Below the pieces are notes generated by a model. That model made no database searches. It was given only the letters and a program-made list of their open reading frames with translations, and was not told the DNA's origin. Below, piece by piece: positions 32,864 through 42,179 of a stretch of 64,000 bases of DNA. The position numbers were made by a program, and so were the translations under genes. The first letter of the stretch is position 1. Every line of letters starts with the position of its first letter. Source of the DNA: Streptomyces hygroscopicus (lineage in GTDB: Bacteria; Actinomycetota; Actinomycetes; Streptomycetales; Streptomycetaceae); assembly GCA_002021875.1 (NCBI GenBank), contig CP018627.1:7626001-7690000 (forward strand), in the 5' to 3' direction.

Positions 32864-35626
32864 ATGCCCGCCAACACAACCGGCTCTTCTCCCAAAAAGA
32901 AGAAGAGCCGACGTCTCCGCCTGATCGTGATCGCAGTCGTGCTGCTGCTCGTCGGGGGCGTCGGCTACGGCGCGTACTGGAGCATCAGTACAGTTCGTGC
33001 CTCATTCCCGGAGACCACGGGATCGCTGCAGCTGAAGGGGTTGTCCGGCCCCGTTCAGGTCAAACGTGACGGCTATGGGATACCTCAGATCTACGCCGGT
33101 ACCTCCGAGGACCTCTTCCGGGCCCAGGGGTTCGTCCAGGCCCAGGACCGCTTCTGGGAGATGGACGTCCGCCGTCATATGACGGCCGGGCGGCTCTCGG
33201 AGATGTTCGGTTCCGGCCAGGTGGAGACCGACGCGTTCCTGCGCACCATGGGCTGGCACCGGGTGGCCAAGCAGGAGTACGACACCAAGGTGTCGCCCGC
33301 CACCAAGAAGTATCTGCGGGCCTACTCCGACGGCGTCAACGCCTATCTCAAGGACCACCAGGGCGATGCGCTGTCCGTCGAGTACGCGGCCCTGGACTTC
33401 AAGAACGACGGCTACAAGCCCGAGAAGTGGACCCCGGTCGACTCGTTGGCCTGGCTCAAGGCGATGGCCTGGGACCTGCGCGGCAATATGCAGGACGAGG
33501 TGGACCGCGCCCTGGCCTCCAGCAGGCTCAGCGCCAAGCAGATAGATGAGCTCTACCCGTCCTACCCGTACAGCCGGAACAAGCCGATCGTCCAGGGCGG
33601 CGGCGTCAACGAGCTGACGGACGAGTTCGACCCCAAGGCCACCCCGGCGGGCTCCACGAGCGGTACGGGCGGCACGGCGGACGGAGGGGCCGCCGGAGCC
33701 GCTCAGGGGCTGCAGAGCCAGCTCTCCTCGCTCTCCAAGACCCTGGACGACGTCCCGGCGCTGCTCGGCCCGAACGGGACCGGCATCGGCTCCAACTCGT
33801 GGGTCGTCTCCGGCAAGTACACGACCACCGGCAAGCCGCTGCTCGCCAACGACCCGCACCTGGCGCCCCAGCTGCCGTCCGTCTGGTACCAGATGGGGCT
33901 GCACTGCAAGCAGGTCACCAGCGCCTGTCCGTACGACGCGGCGGGCTTCACCTTCGCCGGCCTGCCCGGCGTGGTCATAGGTCACAACCAGGACATCAGC
34001 TGGGGCATGACCAACCTGGGCGCCGACGTCAGCGACCTGTACCTGGAGAAGGTCACCGACAACGGCTATCTCTACGACGGCAAGCAGCTCCCGTTCACCA
34101 CTCGCGAGGAGACCATCAAGGTCGCGGGCGGCAAGAGCCGGACGATCACCGTCCGCACCACCAACAACGGCCCGATCGTCTCCGACCGCGATGACGAGCT
34201 CACCTCCGTCGGCAAGGACGCCCCGGTGGGCAGCGGCGCCGATGATGTGGCCCCCGACCGCGGCGACGGCTACGCGGTGGCGCTGAAGTGGACCGCGCTC
34301 ACCCCGTCCAACACGATGGACGCGGTCTTCAAGCTGAACACCGCGAAGAACTTCAGCGACTTCCGTAAGGCGGCCAGCGACTTCGCGGTCCCCTCCCAGA
34401 ATCTCATCTACGCCGACACCAAGGGCAACATCGGCTACCAGGCGCCCGGCCAGATCCCGGTCCGCTCCAGGGGCGACGGCCGCTATCCGGCGCCCGGCTG
34501 GGACTCGCGCTACAAGTGGAGCAAGTACATCCCGCAGTCGGCGCTGCCCTGGGAGCTCAACCCCGATCGCGGCTATATCGTCACCGCCAACCAGGCCGTC
34601 GTGGACAAGAAGAACTACCCGTATCTGCTGACCGACGACTGGGGGTACGGCGCGCGAAGCCAGCGCATCACCGACCTCATCGAGTCGAAGACCAAGGACG
34701 GCGGGAAGATCTCCACGGACGACATGCAGTCCCTGCAGATGGACAACGGCAGCGAGATCGCCAAGGTGCTGACGCCCTATCTGCTGAAGATCGACGTCAA
34801 GGACGACTACGTACGGCAGGCGCAGAAGCTGCTGGAGAGCTGGGACTACACCCAGGACTCGGACTCGGCGGCCGCCGCGTACTTCAACGCCGTCTGGCGC
34901 AACACCCTCAAGCTGGCCTTCGGCGACAAGCTCCCCAAGGAACTGCGGGTCAAGGGGGAGTGCCTGCGGGTGCGCCCGGCCGACGACTCGGGTCCGCTGG
35001 AGGACCTGAACGGCAACGCCCGGCTGGTGCGCGAATGCGGTAAGCGCGACGCCGACATGGCCCAGCCGGACGGCGGCGACCGCTGGTACGAGGTCGTGCG
35101 CGACATCATCAAGGATCCGAAGAACAACTGGTGGAAGACGGCGGGCACCCGCAACAATCCCGGCGCCACCAACCGTGACGAGCTGCTCGGGCAGGCGATG
35201 CGGGCCGCGCGCTCCGAGCTCACCGCCAAGCTGGGCAAGGACATCAACAGCTGGAGCTGGGGCCGGCTGCACCGGCTGACGCTGAAGAACCAGACCCTGG
35301 GCACCGATGGCCCCGGCGTGGTGCAGTGGCTCCTCAACCGCGGTCCGTGGAACCTCTCGGGAGGCGAGGCGGCGGTCAACGCCACCGGCTGGAACGCGGC
35401 GGGCGGTTACGACGTCACCTGGGTCCCGTCGATGCGGATGGTCGTCAACCTCGACAACCTCGACAAGTCGCGCTGGATCAACCTCACCGGCGCCTCCGGC
35501 CATGCCTACAACGCGCACTACACGGACCAGACCGAGAAGTGGGCGAAGGGCGAGCTGCTGCCCTGGGCGTTCAACAAGAGCGCCGTGGACAAGTCGACGG
35601 AGGACGAGCTGGCGCTCACCCCGTAG
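32864..35626 (+). CDS. Penicillin-acylase-like Ntn hydrolase, membrane-anchored
   Basis: A 920-residue S45-family acylase. A basic tail and one helix (about 18-40, LIVIAVVLLLVGGVGYGAYW) anchor or export it. The alpha part (RDGYGIPQIYAGTSEDLFRAQGFVQAQDRFWEMD) is followed by a Gly/Thr-rich spacer and the beta-chain start GSNSWVVSG, whose Ser should become the N-terminal nucleophile after self-cleavage. The later NDPHL motif is conserved. Streptomyces relatives cleave acyl-homoserine lactones or cyclic lipopeptides (AhlM type), so quorum quenching or lipopeptide attack is possible. GAAGGA lies six bases before the ATG. Confidence 0.9.
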   Translation: MPANTTGSSPKKKKSRRLRLIVIAVVLLLVGGVGYGAYWSISTVRASFPETTGSLQLKGLSGPVQVKRDGYGIPQIYAGTSEDLFRAQGFVQAQDRFWEMDVRRHMTAGRLSEMFGSGQVETDAFLRTMGWHRVAKQEYDTKVSPATKKYLRAYSDGVNAYLKDHQGDALSVEYAALDFKNDGYKPEKWTPVDSLAWLKAMAWDLRGNMQDEVDRALASSRLSAKQIDELYPSYPYSRNKPIVQGGGVNELTDEFDPKATPAGSTSGTGGTADGGAAGAAQGLQSQLSSLSKTLDDVPALLGPNGTGIGSNSWVVSGKYTTTGKPLLANDPHLAPQLPSVWYQMGLHCKQVTSACPYDAAGFTFAGLPGVVIGHNQDISWGMTNLGADVSDLYLEKVTDNGYLYDGKQLPFTTREETIKVAGGKSRTITVRTTNNGPIVSDRDDELTSVGKDAPVGSGADDVAPDRGDGYAVALKWTALTPSNTMDAVFKLNTAKNFSDFRKAASDFAVPSQNLIYADTKGNIGYQAPGQIPVRSRGDGRYPAPGWDSRYKWSKYIPQSALPWELNPDRGYIVTANQAVVDKKNYPYLLTDDWGYGARSQRITDLIESKTKDGGKISTDDMQSLQMDNGSEIAKVLTPYLLKIDVKDDYVRQAQKLLESWDYTQDSDSAAAAYFNAVWRNTLKLAFGDKLPKELRVKGECLRVRPADDSGPLEDLNGNARLVRECGKRDADMAQPDGGDRWYEVVRDIIKDPKNNWWKTAGTRNNPGATNRDELLGQAMRAARSELTAKLGKDINSWSWGRLHRLTLKNQTLGTDGPGVVQWLLNRGPWNLSGGEAAVNATGWNAAGGYDVTWVPSMRMVVNLDNLDKSRWINLTGASGHAYNAHYTDQTEKWAKGELLPWAFNKSAVDKSTEDELALTP

Positions 35627-35675
35627 TGACCCCGGGCCCCCGCACGGGGCTCTGAAGGGCCCGGTGGCCGTCTGA

Positions 35676-35691
35676 GGGGCGTTTTCGCCCC
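35676..35691 (+). terminator. Short hairpin after the acylase gene
   Basis: GGGGCG TTTT CGCCCC forms a 6-bp stem with a T4 loop about 50 bp after the acylase stop; a weak terminator candidate between convergent genes. Confidence 0.5.
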
Positions 35692-35750
35692 CGGCCGGTC
35701 CCGGGCCCGCCGAACCTCGCGGCCCCGCCGGGAGACGCCTCCGGGCGCCT

Positions 35751-36353
35751 TCAGCGGGGCCGCGGCGTGAAGCGGTGGAGGCCCGACGGGGTCACCGCCG
35801 CGTGCACCGGGCGGTCGTGGCCCTCCTCGGGCACCTCGTCCAGCAGTTCACCGTCGTACAGCAGCACCACCAGCGCCGGATCGGCCCCCGCGCCCGCCAG
35901 CCGGGCCAGCACCCGGTCGTACGAGCCGCCGCCGCGGCCCAGCCGCATCCCGCGCCGGTCCACCGCGAGCCCGGGCAGCAGCACCACGTCCGCCCGGGTC
36001 ACCGCCTCGGGGCCGAGCCGCGGCCCCTCGGGCTCCAGCAGGCCGCGCCGGGCGGGCACCAGCCGCTCCGGCCCCTCGTCCTCGCCCCAGTCGAGATCGT
36101 CGTCCTCGAGCAGCACCGGAAGCAGCACCCGCACCCCCCGGGCGCGCAGGGCCTCCCTCAGGGCGTGCGTACCGGGCTCGCTCCCCACGGACACATAGGC
36201 TGCCGCCGTGGCCGCCCCGGCGATCTCGGGAAGCTCCAGGGCACGACACGCCAGAGCGGCGCCGGCCTTCTCGATGTCATCCGCCGTCAACCTGGACCTC
36301 ATCGTCAGGTGACGTCTCCGCAATGAGCGCTTACTACTGTCGAAGTTGATCAC
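35751..36353 (-). CDS. 5-formyltetrahydrofolate cyclo-ligase
   Basis: A 200-residue enzyme that uses ATP to convert 5-formyl-THF to 5,10-methenyl-THF in one-carbon metabolism. The N-terminus (KRSLRRRHLTMRSRL) is family-typical, and the C-terminal MRLGRGGGSYDRVLARL is the ATP/substrate signature. It starts at GTG 36353 with GGGAG about twelve bases upstream; an ATG at residue 18 is possible but would remove the conserved Lys/Arg start. It is divergent from galU. Confidence 0.92.
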   Translation of the reverse strand: MINFDSSKRSLRRRHLTMRSRLTADDIEKAGAALACRALELPEIAGAATAAAYVSVGSEPGTHALREALRARGVRVLLPVLLEDDDLDWGEDEGPERLVPARRGLLEPEGPRLGPEAVTRADVVLLPGLAVDRRGMRLGRGGGSYDRVLARLAGAGADPALVVLLYDGELLDEVPEEGHDRPVHAAVTPSGLHRFTPRPR

Positions 36354-36435
36354 TGGGTGCGCAATCTCCCTGTCTCATGCCATATTCACCGAATACTCAT
36401 CATTCGTCCCAAAGGGACCGGATAGGGTTCGGAAC

Positions 36436-37338
36436 ATGACTCAATCGCGTACTCGGATCAGCAAGGCTGTCATCCCTGCCGCGGGGCTCGGAACCCGCTT
36501 TCTTCCGGCCACCAAGGCCACCCCCAAGGAGATGCTGCCGGTCGTCGACAAGCCGGCGATCCAGTACGTCGTCGAGGAAGCCGTCACCGCCGGACTGTCC
36601 GACGTCCTCATGGTCACCGGTCGTAACAAGCGACCCCTGGAAGACCACTTCGACCGCAACTACGAGCTCGAAGAGACACTGACTCGCAAGGGCGACGAGA
36701 CCCGACTCGCCCGCGTCCAGGAGTCCAGCGACCTTGCGACCATGCACTACGTCCGCCAGGGAGACCCCAAGGGCCTCGGCCACGCCGTGCTCTGTGCCGC
36801 CCCACACGTAGGTGACCAGCCTTTTGCCGTCCTCCTCGGCGACGACCTCATCGATGCCCGCGACCCGCTTCTGGCCCGCATGGTCGACATCCAGGAGCGG
36901 CACGGCGGCAGCGTCATCGCCCTGATGGAGGTGGACCCGGCACAGATCCACCTTTACGGCTGCGCGGCGGTCAAGCCGACCGTGGACGACGACGTCGTCC
37001 AGGTCACCGGCCTGGTCGAGAAGCCCGACCGCGCGGACGCGCCCAGCAACTACGCCGTCATCGGCCGCTATGTGCTCGACCCGGCCGTCTTCGGGGTGCT
37101 GCGCAGGACCGAGCCGGGCCGCGGTGGCGAGATCCAGCTCACCGACGCCCTGCAGGCGCTAGCCTCCAGTCCGGACCTCGGCGGCCCGGTGCATGGCGTC
37201 GTCTTCAAGGGACGCCGCTACGACACAGGCGACCGTAGCGACTATCTGCGTGCCATTGTCAGACTCGCGTGCGAACGTGAAGACCTGGGCCCGGAGTTCC
37301 GGGAATGGCTTCGCAGTTACGTCACCGAGGAGATGTAG
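36436..37338 (+). CDS. galU: GalU, UTP-glucose-1-phosphate uridylyltransferase
   Basis: A 300-residue nucleotidyltransferase that makes UDP-glucose for polysaccharides and glycosylation. The nucleotide-binding AVIPAAGLGTRFLPATKATPKEMLPVVDKPAIQY signature is complete. LLGDDLID carries the metal-binding Asp. VEKPDRADAPSNYAVIGRY is also conserved. The ATG at 36436 was chosen because homology starts right after it; the frame opens 90 bp upstream. It leads a tight cluster with glp, moaC, mogA, a GNAT gene and sepX. Confidence 0.95.
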   Translation: MTQSRTRISKAVIPAAGLGTRFLPATKATPKEMLPVVDKPAIQYVVEEAVTAGLSDVLMVTGRNKRPLEDHFDRNYELEETLTRKGDETRLARVQESSDLATMHYVRQGDPKGLGHAVLCAAPHVGDQPFAVLLGDDLIDARDPLLARMVDIQERHGGSVIALMEVDPAQIHLYGCAAVKPTVDDDVVQVTGLVEKPDRADAPSNYAVIGRYVLDPAVFGVLRRTEPGRGGEIQLTDALQALASSPDLGGPVHGVVFKGRRYDTGDRSDYLRAIVRLACEREDLGPEFREWLRSYVTEEM

Positions 37339-37342
37339 CACC

Positions 37343-38662
37343 TTGAGCAGCACCGCAGAACGGGCCGCCGATCACGGCCCGGACCAGGACCGGGTCTGGA
37401 CGGTGGCCGAGCACCTCGACGACATCCTCGGGCAGGTCCACCCGCTGGAGCCCATCGAGCTGCAGTTGCTCGAAGCCCAGGGCTGTGTCCTGGTGGAGGA
37501 CGTCACCGTCCCCGGCGCGCTTCCGCCGTTCGACAACAGCTCCATGGACGGCTATGCCGTCCGTACGGCTGATGTCGCGGCCGCGACCGAGGACCATCCC
37601 GCGGTGCTGACCGTCGTCGGCGACATCGCGGCGGGCAGCGGTGACCTGCCCGCCGTGGGCCCCGGCGAGGCGGCCCGGATCATGACCGGCGCCCCGACCC
37701 CGCCCGGCGGCCAGGCCGTCGTCCCCGTCGAGTGGACCGACGGCGGCCTCGACAGCGGGCCGGTCACCCATATGCCCGCACGAGGCTCGGACCCCCACGG
37801 CGGAAGCGGCAGGGTGCGCGTCTTCCGCCCGGTGCGGGAGGGCCAGCACGTGCGCACCCGGGGCAGCGACGCGGACGCGGGCGAGCTCGCGCTGCGCGCC
37901 GGCACGCTCCTGGGCGCCCCGCAGATCGGGCTGCTGGCCGCGCTCGGCCGCGCCACCGTGAAGGTGCGGCCCCGGCCGCGGGTGGTCGTGATCTCCACCG
38001 GCAGCGAGCTGGTCCAGCCCGGTGAGGAGGTGGGCCCCGGCCGGATCCACGACTCCAACAGCTTCCAGCTCACCGCCGCCGCCCGGGAGGCCGGCGCGAT
38101 CGCCTACCGGGTGGGCGCGGTGGCCGACGACGCGGCGACGCTGCGCGCCGCCGTCGAGGACCAGCTGGTCCGCGCCGATGTCGTCGTCACCAGCGGCGGG
38201 GTCAGCGTCGGCGCGTACGACGTGGTCAAGGAGGCGATGCACGAGGTGCACTTCCGCAAGCTGGCCATGCAGCCCGGCAAGCCCCAGGGCTTCGGCCGCG
38301 TCGGCCCGGAGGACACCCCGCTGATCGCCCTGCCCGGCAACCCGGTGAGCTCGTACGTCTCCTTCGAGCTCTTCGTGCGCCCCGTCATCCGCACCATGCT
38401 GGGCGGCACCGACATCCACCGCACCATCGAGCGGGCGGTCTGCCCCGAGGGCGTCGCCTCCTCGCCCAAGGACAGACGCCAGTTCCTGCGCGGCTGGTAC
38501 GAGCCGGCCACGATCGACGGCCCGGCCACCGTCAGCCCGGTGGGCGGCGCGGGATCGCACCTGATCAAGGCCATGGCACACGCCAACGCGCTGATCGTCG
38601 TCCCCGAGGACGTCACCAAGGTCGCCCCCGGCGCCGAGGTGGACGTCGTCCTGCTGGCCTAG
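37343..38662 (+). CDS. glp: Glp, gephyrin-like MoeA-family protein
   Basis: A 439-residue MoeA-fold protein. It has the N-terminal MoeA domain ([19 protein letters not shown]), the molybdopterin-binding domain ([43 protein letters not shown]), and domain IV. The start appears to be TTG at 37343, four bases after the galU stop. In corynebacteria this MoeA paralogue (Glp) binds FtsZ and a membrane receptor GlpR, whose Streptomyces relative is SepX, and a sepX gene lies three genes downstream. It may act in division, molybdenum insertion, or both. Confidence 0.88.
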   Translation: MSSTAERAADHGPDQDRVWTVAEHLDDILGQVHPLEPIELQLLEAQGCVLVEDVTVPGALPPFDNSSMDGYAVRTADVAAATEDHPAVLTVVGDIAAGSGDLPAVGPGEAARIMTGAPTPPGGQAVVPVEWTDGGLDSGPVTHMPARGSDPHGGSGRVRVFRPVREGQHVRTRGSDADAGELALRAGTLLGAPQIGLLAALGRATVKVRPRPRVVVISTGSELVQPGEEVGPGRIHDSNSFQLTAAAREAGAIAYRVGAVADDAATLRAAVEDQLVRADVVVTSGGVSVGAYDVVKEAMHEVHFRKLAMQPGKPQGFGRVGPEDTPLIALPGNPVSSYVSFELFVRPVIRTMLGGTDIHRTIERAVCPEGVASSPKDRRQFLRGWYEPATIDGPATVSPVGGAGSHLIKAMAHANALIVVPEDVTKVAPGAEVDVVLLA

Positions 38663-38727
38663 CCGCCACCAGCGGCGGGTACGGTGTCGTCCCACACAGG
38701 AGCCACCTGGCCCGGACCGGGAGAACG

Positions 38728-39210
38728 ATGAGCAGCGCCCAGGACCATCTCACCCACCTCGACCCGTCGGGCGCCGCCCGCATGGTCGACGTCTCGGCCA
38801 AGGACGTCACCGCGCGCACCGCCCGGGCGAGCGGCCGCGTACGCGTCGCGCCGCGCGTCGTGGAACTGCTGCGCGGCGAGGGCCTCCCCAAGGGCGACGC
38901 CCTCGCCACCGCCCGGATCGCGGGCATCATGGGCGCCAAGCGGACCCCGGACCTGATCCCGCTGTGTCATCCGCTCGCGGTGTCGGGCGTCACGGTGGAC
39001 CTCGCTGTCGCCGACGACGCCGTCGAGATCACCGCCACCGTGAAGACCACGGACCGCACGGGCGTGGAGATGGAGGCCCTTACGGCGGTCTCGGTCGCCG
39101 CCCTGACGGTGATCGACATGGTCAAGGCCGTCGACAAGGGAGCCGTCATCACCGACGTCCGGGTGGAGGAGAAGACGGGCGGTAAGTCCGGCGACTGGAG
39201 CCGGACATGA
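38728..39210 (+). CDS. moaC: MoaC, cyclic pyranopterin monophosphate synthase
   Basis: A 160-residue enzyme of molybdenum cofactor synthesis that, together with MoaA, makes cPMP from GTP. Signatures: [20 protein letters not shown], the active-site LIPLCHPL, and [27 protein letters not shown]. It starts 65 bp after glp and overlaps mogA by ATGA. MoaA is not in the window. Confidence 0.96.
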   Translation: MSSAQDHLTHLDPSGAARMVDVSAKDVTARTARASGRVRVAPRVVELLRGEGLPKGDALATARIAGIMGAKRTPDLIPLCHPLAVSGVTVDLAVADDAVEITATVKTTDRTGVEMEALTAVSVAALTVIDMVKAVDKGAVITDVRVEEKTGGKSGDWSRT

Positions 39211-39758
39211 GCGGCTCAGCGGCGCCACACCGCCACGCCCTGGTCGTCACCGCCTCCAACCGCGCGGCCGCCGGGGTCTACGCCGACACCGGGGGCCCGC
39301 TGATCGCCGAGGGGCTGGCCGCCCTCGGCTTCGCCGTGGACGGCCCGCGCGTGGTGCCCGACGGCGATCCGGTGGAAGCCGCCCTGCGGGACGCCGTGGC
39401 CGCCTCGTACGACGTCGTGGTGACCACCGGCGGCACCGGTCTCACCCCCACCGACCGCACCCCGGAGGCCACCCGCGCCGTCCTGGACTACGAGATCCCC
39501 GGCATCGCGGAGGCCATCCGCGCCGAGGGACTCGCCAAGGTGCCCACCGCCGCGCTCTCCCGGGGGCTCGCCGGGGTCGCCGGCACCACCCTGGTCGTCA
39601 ATCTGCCCGGCTCCACCGGAGGCGTGCGTGACGGCCTCAAGGTGCTCGGCCGCCTCCTGGCCCACGCGGTCGACCAGATCCACGGCGGGGACCACCGCAG
39701 ACCCGCCGACCCCGCTGCCCCCGCCGATTCCGCGGGGCCGGACGGGAGCGCGCGCTGA
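39207..39758 (+). CDS. mogA: MogA/MoaB-like molybdopterin adenylyltransferase
   Basis: A 183-residue molybdopterin-binding protein that adenylylates molybdopterin before metal insertion. The MPT-binding signatures [17 protein letters not shown] and [18 protein letters not shown] are clear. It overlaps moaC upstream and the GNAT gene downstream (CTGA, using a CTG start for the latter). The last 20 residues are a Pro/Ala/Asp tail of no known role. Confidence 0.94.
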   Translation: MSGSAAPHRHALVVTASNRAAAGVYADTGGPLIAEGLAALGFAVDGPRVVPDGDPVEAALRDAVAASYDVVVTTGGTGLTPTDRTPEATRAVLDYEIPGIAEAIRAEGLAKVPTAALSRGLAGVAGTTLVVNLPGSTGGVRDGLKVLGRLLAHAVDQIHGGDHRRPADPAAPADSAGPDGSAR

Positions 39759-40378
39759 ACGCCCCCTGGCCGGTCGCACTGGCGGACGGCGACACCGTCC
39801 TCCGCCCCATAAAGCTGCGCGACCAGCGCGCCTGGCGCGAGGTCAACCAGCGCAACCGGGAGTGGCTGCGGCGCTGGGAGGCGACCATCCCGCCGCCCCC
39901 GCCGGGCGGCCCCGTCACCCACCGGCCCACCTACCGGCAGATGGTCCGCCATCTGCGGGCGGAGGCGCACGCGGGGCGGATGCTGCCGTTCATCATCGAG
40001 TACCAGGGGCGGCTGGCCGGGCAGTTGACGGTCGCCGGGATCACCTGGGGGTCGATGTGCTCGGGCCATGTCGGCTATTGGATCGACCAGTCGGTGGCCG
40101 GGCGCGGAGTGATGCCGACCTCCGTCGCGCTCGCCGTCGACCATTGCTTCCGCGCCGTCGGACTGCACCGCGTCGAGGTGTGCATCCGGCCCGAGAACCT
40201 GCCCAGCCGCCGGGTGGTGGAGAAACTCGGATTCCGCCAGGAGGGGCTGCGGCCGCGCTATCTCCACATCGACGGCGCATGGCGGGATCACCTGGTCTAC
40301 GCGCTCACGGTGGAGGAACTGTCCGAGGGACTGCTGAGCCGGTGGCACCGGACCCGACCAGGCGCGTCGCAGAAATAA
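39755..40378 (+). CDS. RimJ/RimL-type GNAT acetyltransferase, CTG start
   Basis: A 207-residue acetyltransferase. The fold is visible from the first codons ([22 protein letters not shown]) to the acetyl-CoA region GYWIDQSVAGRGVMPTSVALAVDH and RVEVCIRPENLPSRRVVEKLGF. No ATG, GTG or TTG lies before the conserved N-terminus. The frame begins at CTG 39755, which overlaps the mogA stop as CTGA and has GGGAG six bases upstream. Homologues I recall begin MNAPWPV, supporting CTG initiation. Such enzymes acetylate protein N-termini, often ribosomal; the target here is unknown. Confidence 0.85.
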   Translation: MNAPWPVALADGDTVLRPIKLRDQRAWREVNQRNREWLRRWEATIPPPPPGGPVTHRPTYRQMVRHLRAEAHAGRMLPFIIEYQGRLAGQLTVAGITWGSMCSGHVGYWIDQSVAGRGVMPTSVALAVDHCFRAVGLHRVEVCIRPENLPSRRVVEKLGFRQEGLRPRYLHIDGAWRDHLVYALTVEELSEGLLSRWHRTRPGASQK

Positions 40379-40520
40379 AATACTTGTTCGAATAACGGGA
40401 GAACATTTCCAGCCTGGTCATCCCATCAATCACAAAAAACTTTCGAGATATCAGCCAGATCGTGCGACACACCGCGCCAATTGGCAGATGGCCTCATGCG
40501 GACCCCTCTACCGTGTGAGC

Positions 40521-41723
40521 GTGAGCAGCAGTGGCCTCATCTACGCAGTCATCGTCGGGGCCTGGGCCGCCTATTTGGTGCCGATGTGGCTTCGTAGGCA
40601 GGACGAGCTCAATGAGGCCCGTCCGACGGAACGCTTCAGCACCGCCATCCGGCTGCTGTCCGGACGGGCGGGCATGGAGCGCCGTTACGCCAAGAGCCGT
40701 GCGGACCTCGAGCGCCCCGGGGACCCGGCGGACGACCCCGTGGAGCGCACCGCCGAGGACGCGGACGCCCCCGTCGCAGGGGGCGCCCCCGTGTCCGGGC
40801 CGGGGCGCTACGCGGCCGACCCGGAAGCGGTGACCGACGCGGTCGACGTCCGGGCCTTCGCCGACCCCGTAACCCTGCGCGCCCCCGCCCCCGCTCCCGC
40901 CGCCGAAGCCCCCTCCGAGGCGGCGCCGGCACCCGCGGCCGGGGGCGCGAGCGGTGCACGTGGCGCGGGCGGCACGGGAGGCGCGGGCGGCGGCGGAGCC
41001 TGGAGCGCGCTGGACCGTGGACGGCGCGCGCGAGTGCTCGCGCGCCGCCGCCGCACCACCGTGATGCTCTTCCTCGCCTTCACCCTCGGCGCGATCGCCG
41101 CCGCCGTCGGTGGCCTCGCCTTCCTGTGGGCCCCCGGCATCCCGGCCATACTGCTCAGCGCCTATATCGCCTACCTCCGCGCCCAGGAGCGCCGCCGCTT
41201 CGCGTTCACCATGGACCAGCGTCACGCCGAGCAGGCCGCGCAGCGGCTGCGGGAGCGCCGCCCCCGGGCCCATCCGCCCGCCGAGAGCCGGACCGCCGAC
41301 GACGGCCCCGCAGGCCCTCCCGTCCCCGCCGAGGCCGAGCCCGCCCCCGCACCCGTGCCCTCCCGGCACGCGGCAGGGCGCCGCGCGCTGGTCGAGCAGA
41401 CCGATCACGCCGAGTGGGTGGACCAGGAGCGCGAACGCGAGCGGGGCCCGGCCGCCGGGGCGGGCTGGGAGCCGGTGCCCGTCCCGCTGCCCACCTACGT
41501 CACCGCCCCCGTCGCCCCGCGCGCCACCGGCAGCGTCGACCTGGCCGCCCCCGACGCCTGGAGCTCCGCCCGGTCCAGCACCGTCGATCCCACCTCCGCC
41601 CAGGGCCCCGCCCCGGCCCCGGACCCGGCCGCCACCCCGCCCCGCGGCGCCCGCGACCGCGGCCGCACTCCTCTCTTCGACCAGTACGCCGACGAGGACC
41701 GGCCGCGTGCTGCCAACGAGTGA
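40521..41723 (+). CDS. sepX: SepX/GlpR, membrane divisome protein
   Basis: A 400-residue membrane protein. The N-terminal helix SSSGLIYAVIVGAWAAYLVPMWLRRQDE is followed by a conserved ERFSTAIRLLSGR segment, a Pro/Ala/Gly-rich loop, two more helices around 177-215, and a long disordered acidic/Pro C-terminus. This is the SepX family, which in Streptomyces supports cross-wall formation and sporulation division; the corynebacterial relative GlpR binds Glp and the polar protein Wag31. GTG 40521 starts it with no ribosome site. The AT-richer 140 bp before it probably hold its own promoter. Confidence 0.88.
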   Translation: MSSSGLIYAVIVGAWAAYLVPMWLRRQDELNEARPTERFSTAIRLLSGRAGMERRYAKSRADLERPGDPADDPVERTAEDADAPVAGGAPVSGPGRYAADPEAVTDAVDVRAFADPVTLRAPAPAPAAEAPSEAAPAPAAGGASGARGAGGTGGAGGGGAWSALDRGRRARVLARRRRTTVMLFLAFTLGAIAAAVGGLAFLWAPGIPAILLSAYIAYLRAQERRRFAFTMDQRHAEQAAQRLRERRPRAHPPAESRTADDGPAGPPVPAEAEPAPAPVPSRHAAGRRALVEQTDHAEWVDQERERERGPAAGAGWEPVPVPLPTYVTAPVAPRATGSVDLAAPDAWSSARSSTVDPTSAQGPAPAPDPAATPPRGARDRGRTPLFDQYADEDRPRAANE

Positions 41724-41798
41724 CGGGCCCTTCACTGACCAGCGAGGAACGGATTACCAAGCACCCCGGAGGGGATGCTAGAGTTTCACTCGTTGCAA

Positions 41799-41872
41799 GG
41801 GCCTGTGGCGCAGACTGGTAGCGCACCTCGTTCGCATCGAGGGGGTCAGGGGTTCAAATCCCCTCAGGTCCA
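41799..41872 (+). tRNA. tRNA-Ala (anticodon CGC)
   Basis: The cloverleaf folds fully: acceptor GGGCCTG/CAGGTCC (one G-U pair), D-stem GCGC/GCGC, anticodon stem CCTCG/CGAGG with loop TTCGCAT (CGC at 41833-41835), and T-arm AGGGG-TTCAAAT-CCCCT. The discriminator is A41872 and CCA is not fully encoded. It reads GCG alanine codons. Its 3' half is the attachment site of the island that follows. Confidence 0.97.
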
Positions 41873-41883
41873 CCGCAGCTCAA
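41847..41883 (+). repeat. attL, left 37-bp direct repeat in tRNA-Ala
   Basis: This 37-bp segment, from the T-arm to 11 bases past the tRNA end, recurs at 47816-47852 with one difference (T41869 versus C47838). A tRNA 3' end duplicated at the far side of foreign DNA is the mark of tyrosine-integrase insertion. Confidence 0.9.
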
Positions 41884-41917
41884 AGCCCCCGCCGGGGAAA
41901 TTCGGCGGGGGCTTTTT
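41882..41917 (+). terminator. tRNA-Ala rho-independent terminator
   Basis: A 13-bp perfect stem (AAAGCCCCCGCCG and complement) with an 8-base loop ends in a T5 run, ten bases after the tRNA. The attR side keeps only AAAGC and GGGGGCTT from a similar hairpin. Confidence 0.92.
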
Positions 41918-41945
41918 GGTGCCGTACAGCAGCGAAGTACAGCAA

Positions 41946-42179
41946 CTACTTCGGATCTTGCTTCCCCAGGTGTTTGCCGAGCCTCCGCGGCGCCTTACGG
42001 GTGGCCTCGGACGGGACGTGCGTGTAGATCTCCGAGTCCGTCCACCGCTCTCCGGCCGCTTGCTTGGCCGCTTCCTGGTCCTTCCTGCGCGTCCGGAGAG
42101 CCGTGACACGGATCGCGGGAAGCGACACGGTGGCCGTTGTGGCTTCGGTCTTGGTCTCGTCATGCACCAGGCGACTGGA
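41946..42179 (-). pseudogene. Remnant of a tyrosine (phage-type) integrase
   Basis: Seventy-odd readable codons start within an integrase catalytic domain (VHDETKTEATTATVSLPA, then ALRTRRKDQEAAKQAAGERWTDS) and jump directly to its extreme C-terminus (EIYTHVPSEATRKAPRRLGKHLGK). In Streptomyces integrases these two parts are separated by the catalytic HxxR and C-terminal-domain core, here deleted in frame. A stop at 42180 cuts off anything upstream. It faces attL 63 bp away; two GTACAGCA repeats (41924, 41937) in the gap could be old integrase arm sites. Confidence 0.75.

Noticed and set aside
31037..35626. 1529-codon extension of the acylase
   Set aside because: The first 600 codons are antisense to the antiporter; the ribosome site and signal anchor place the start at 32864.
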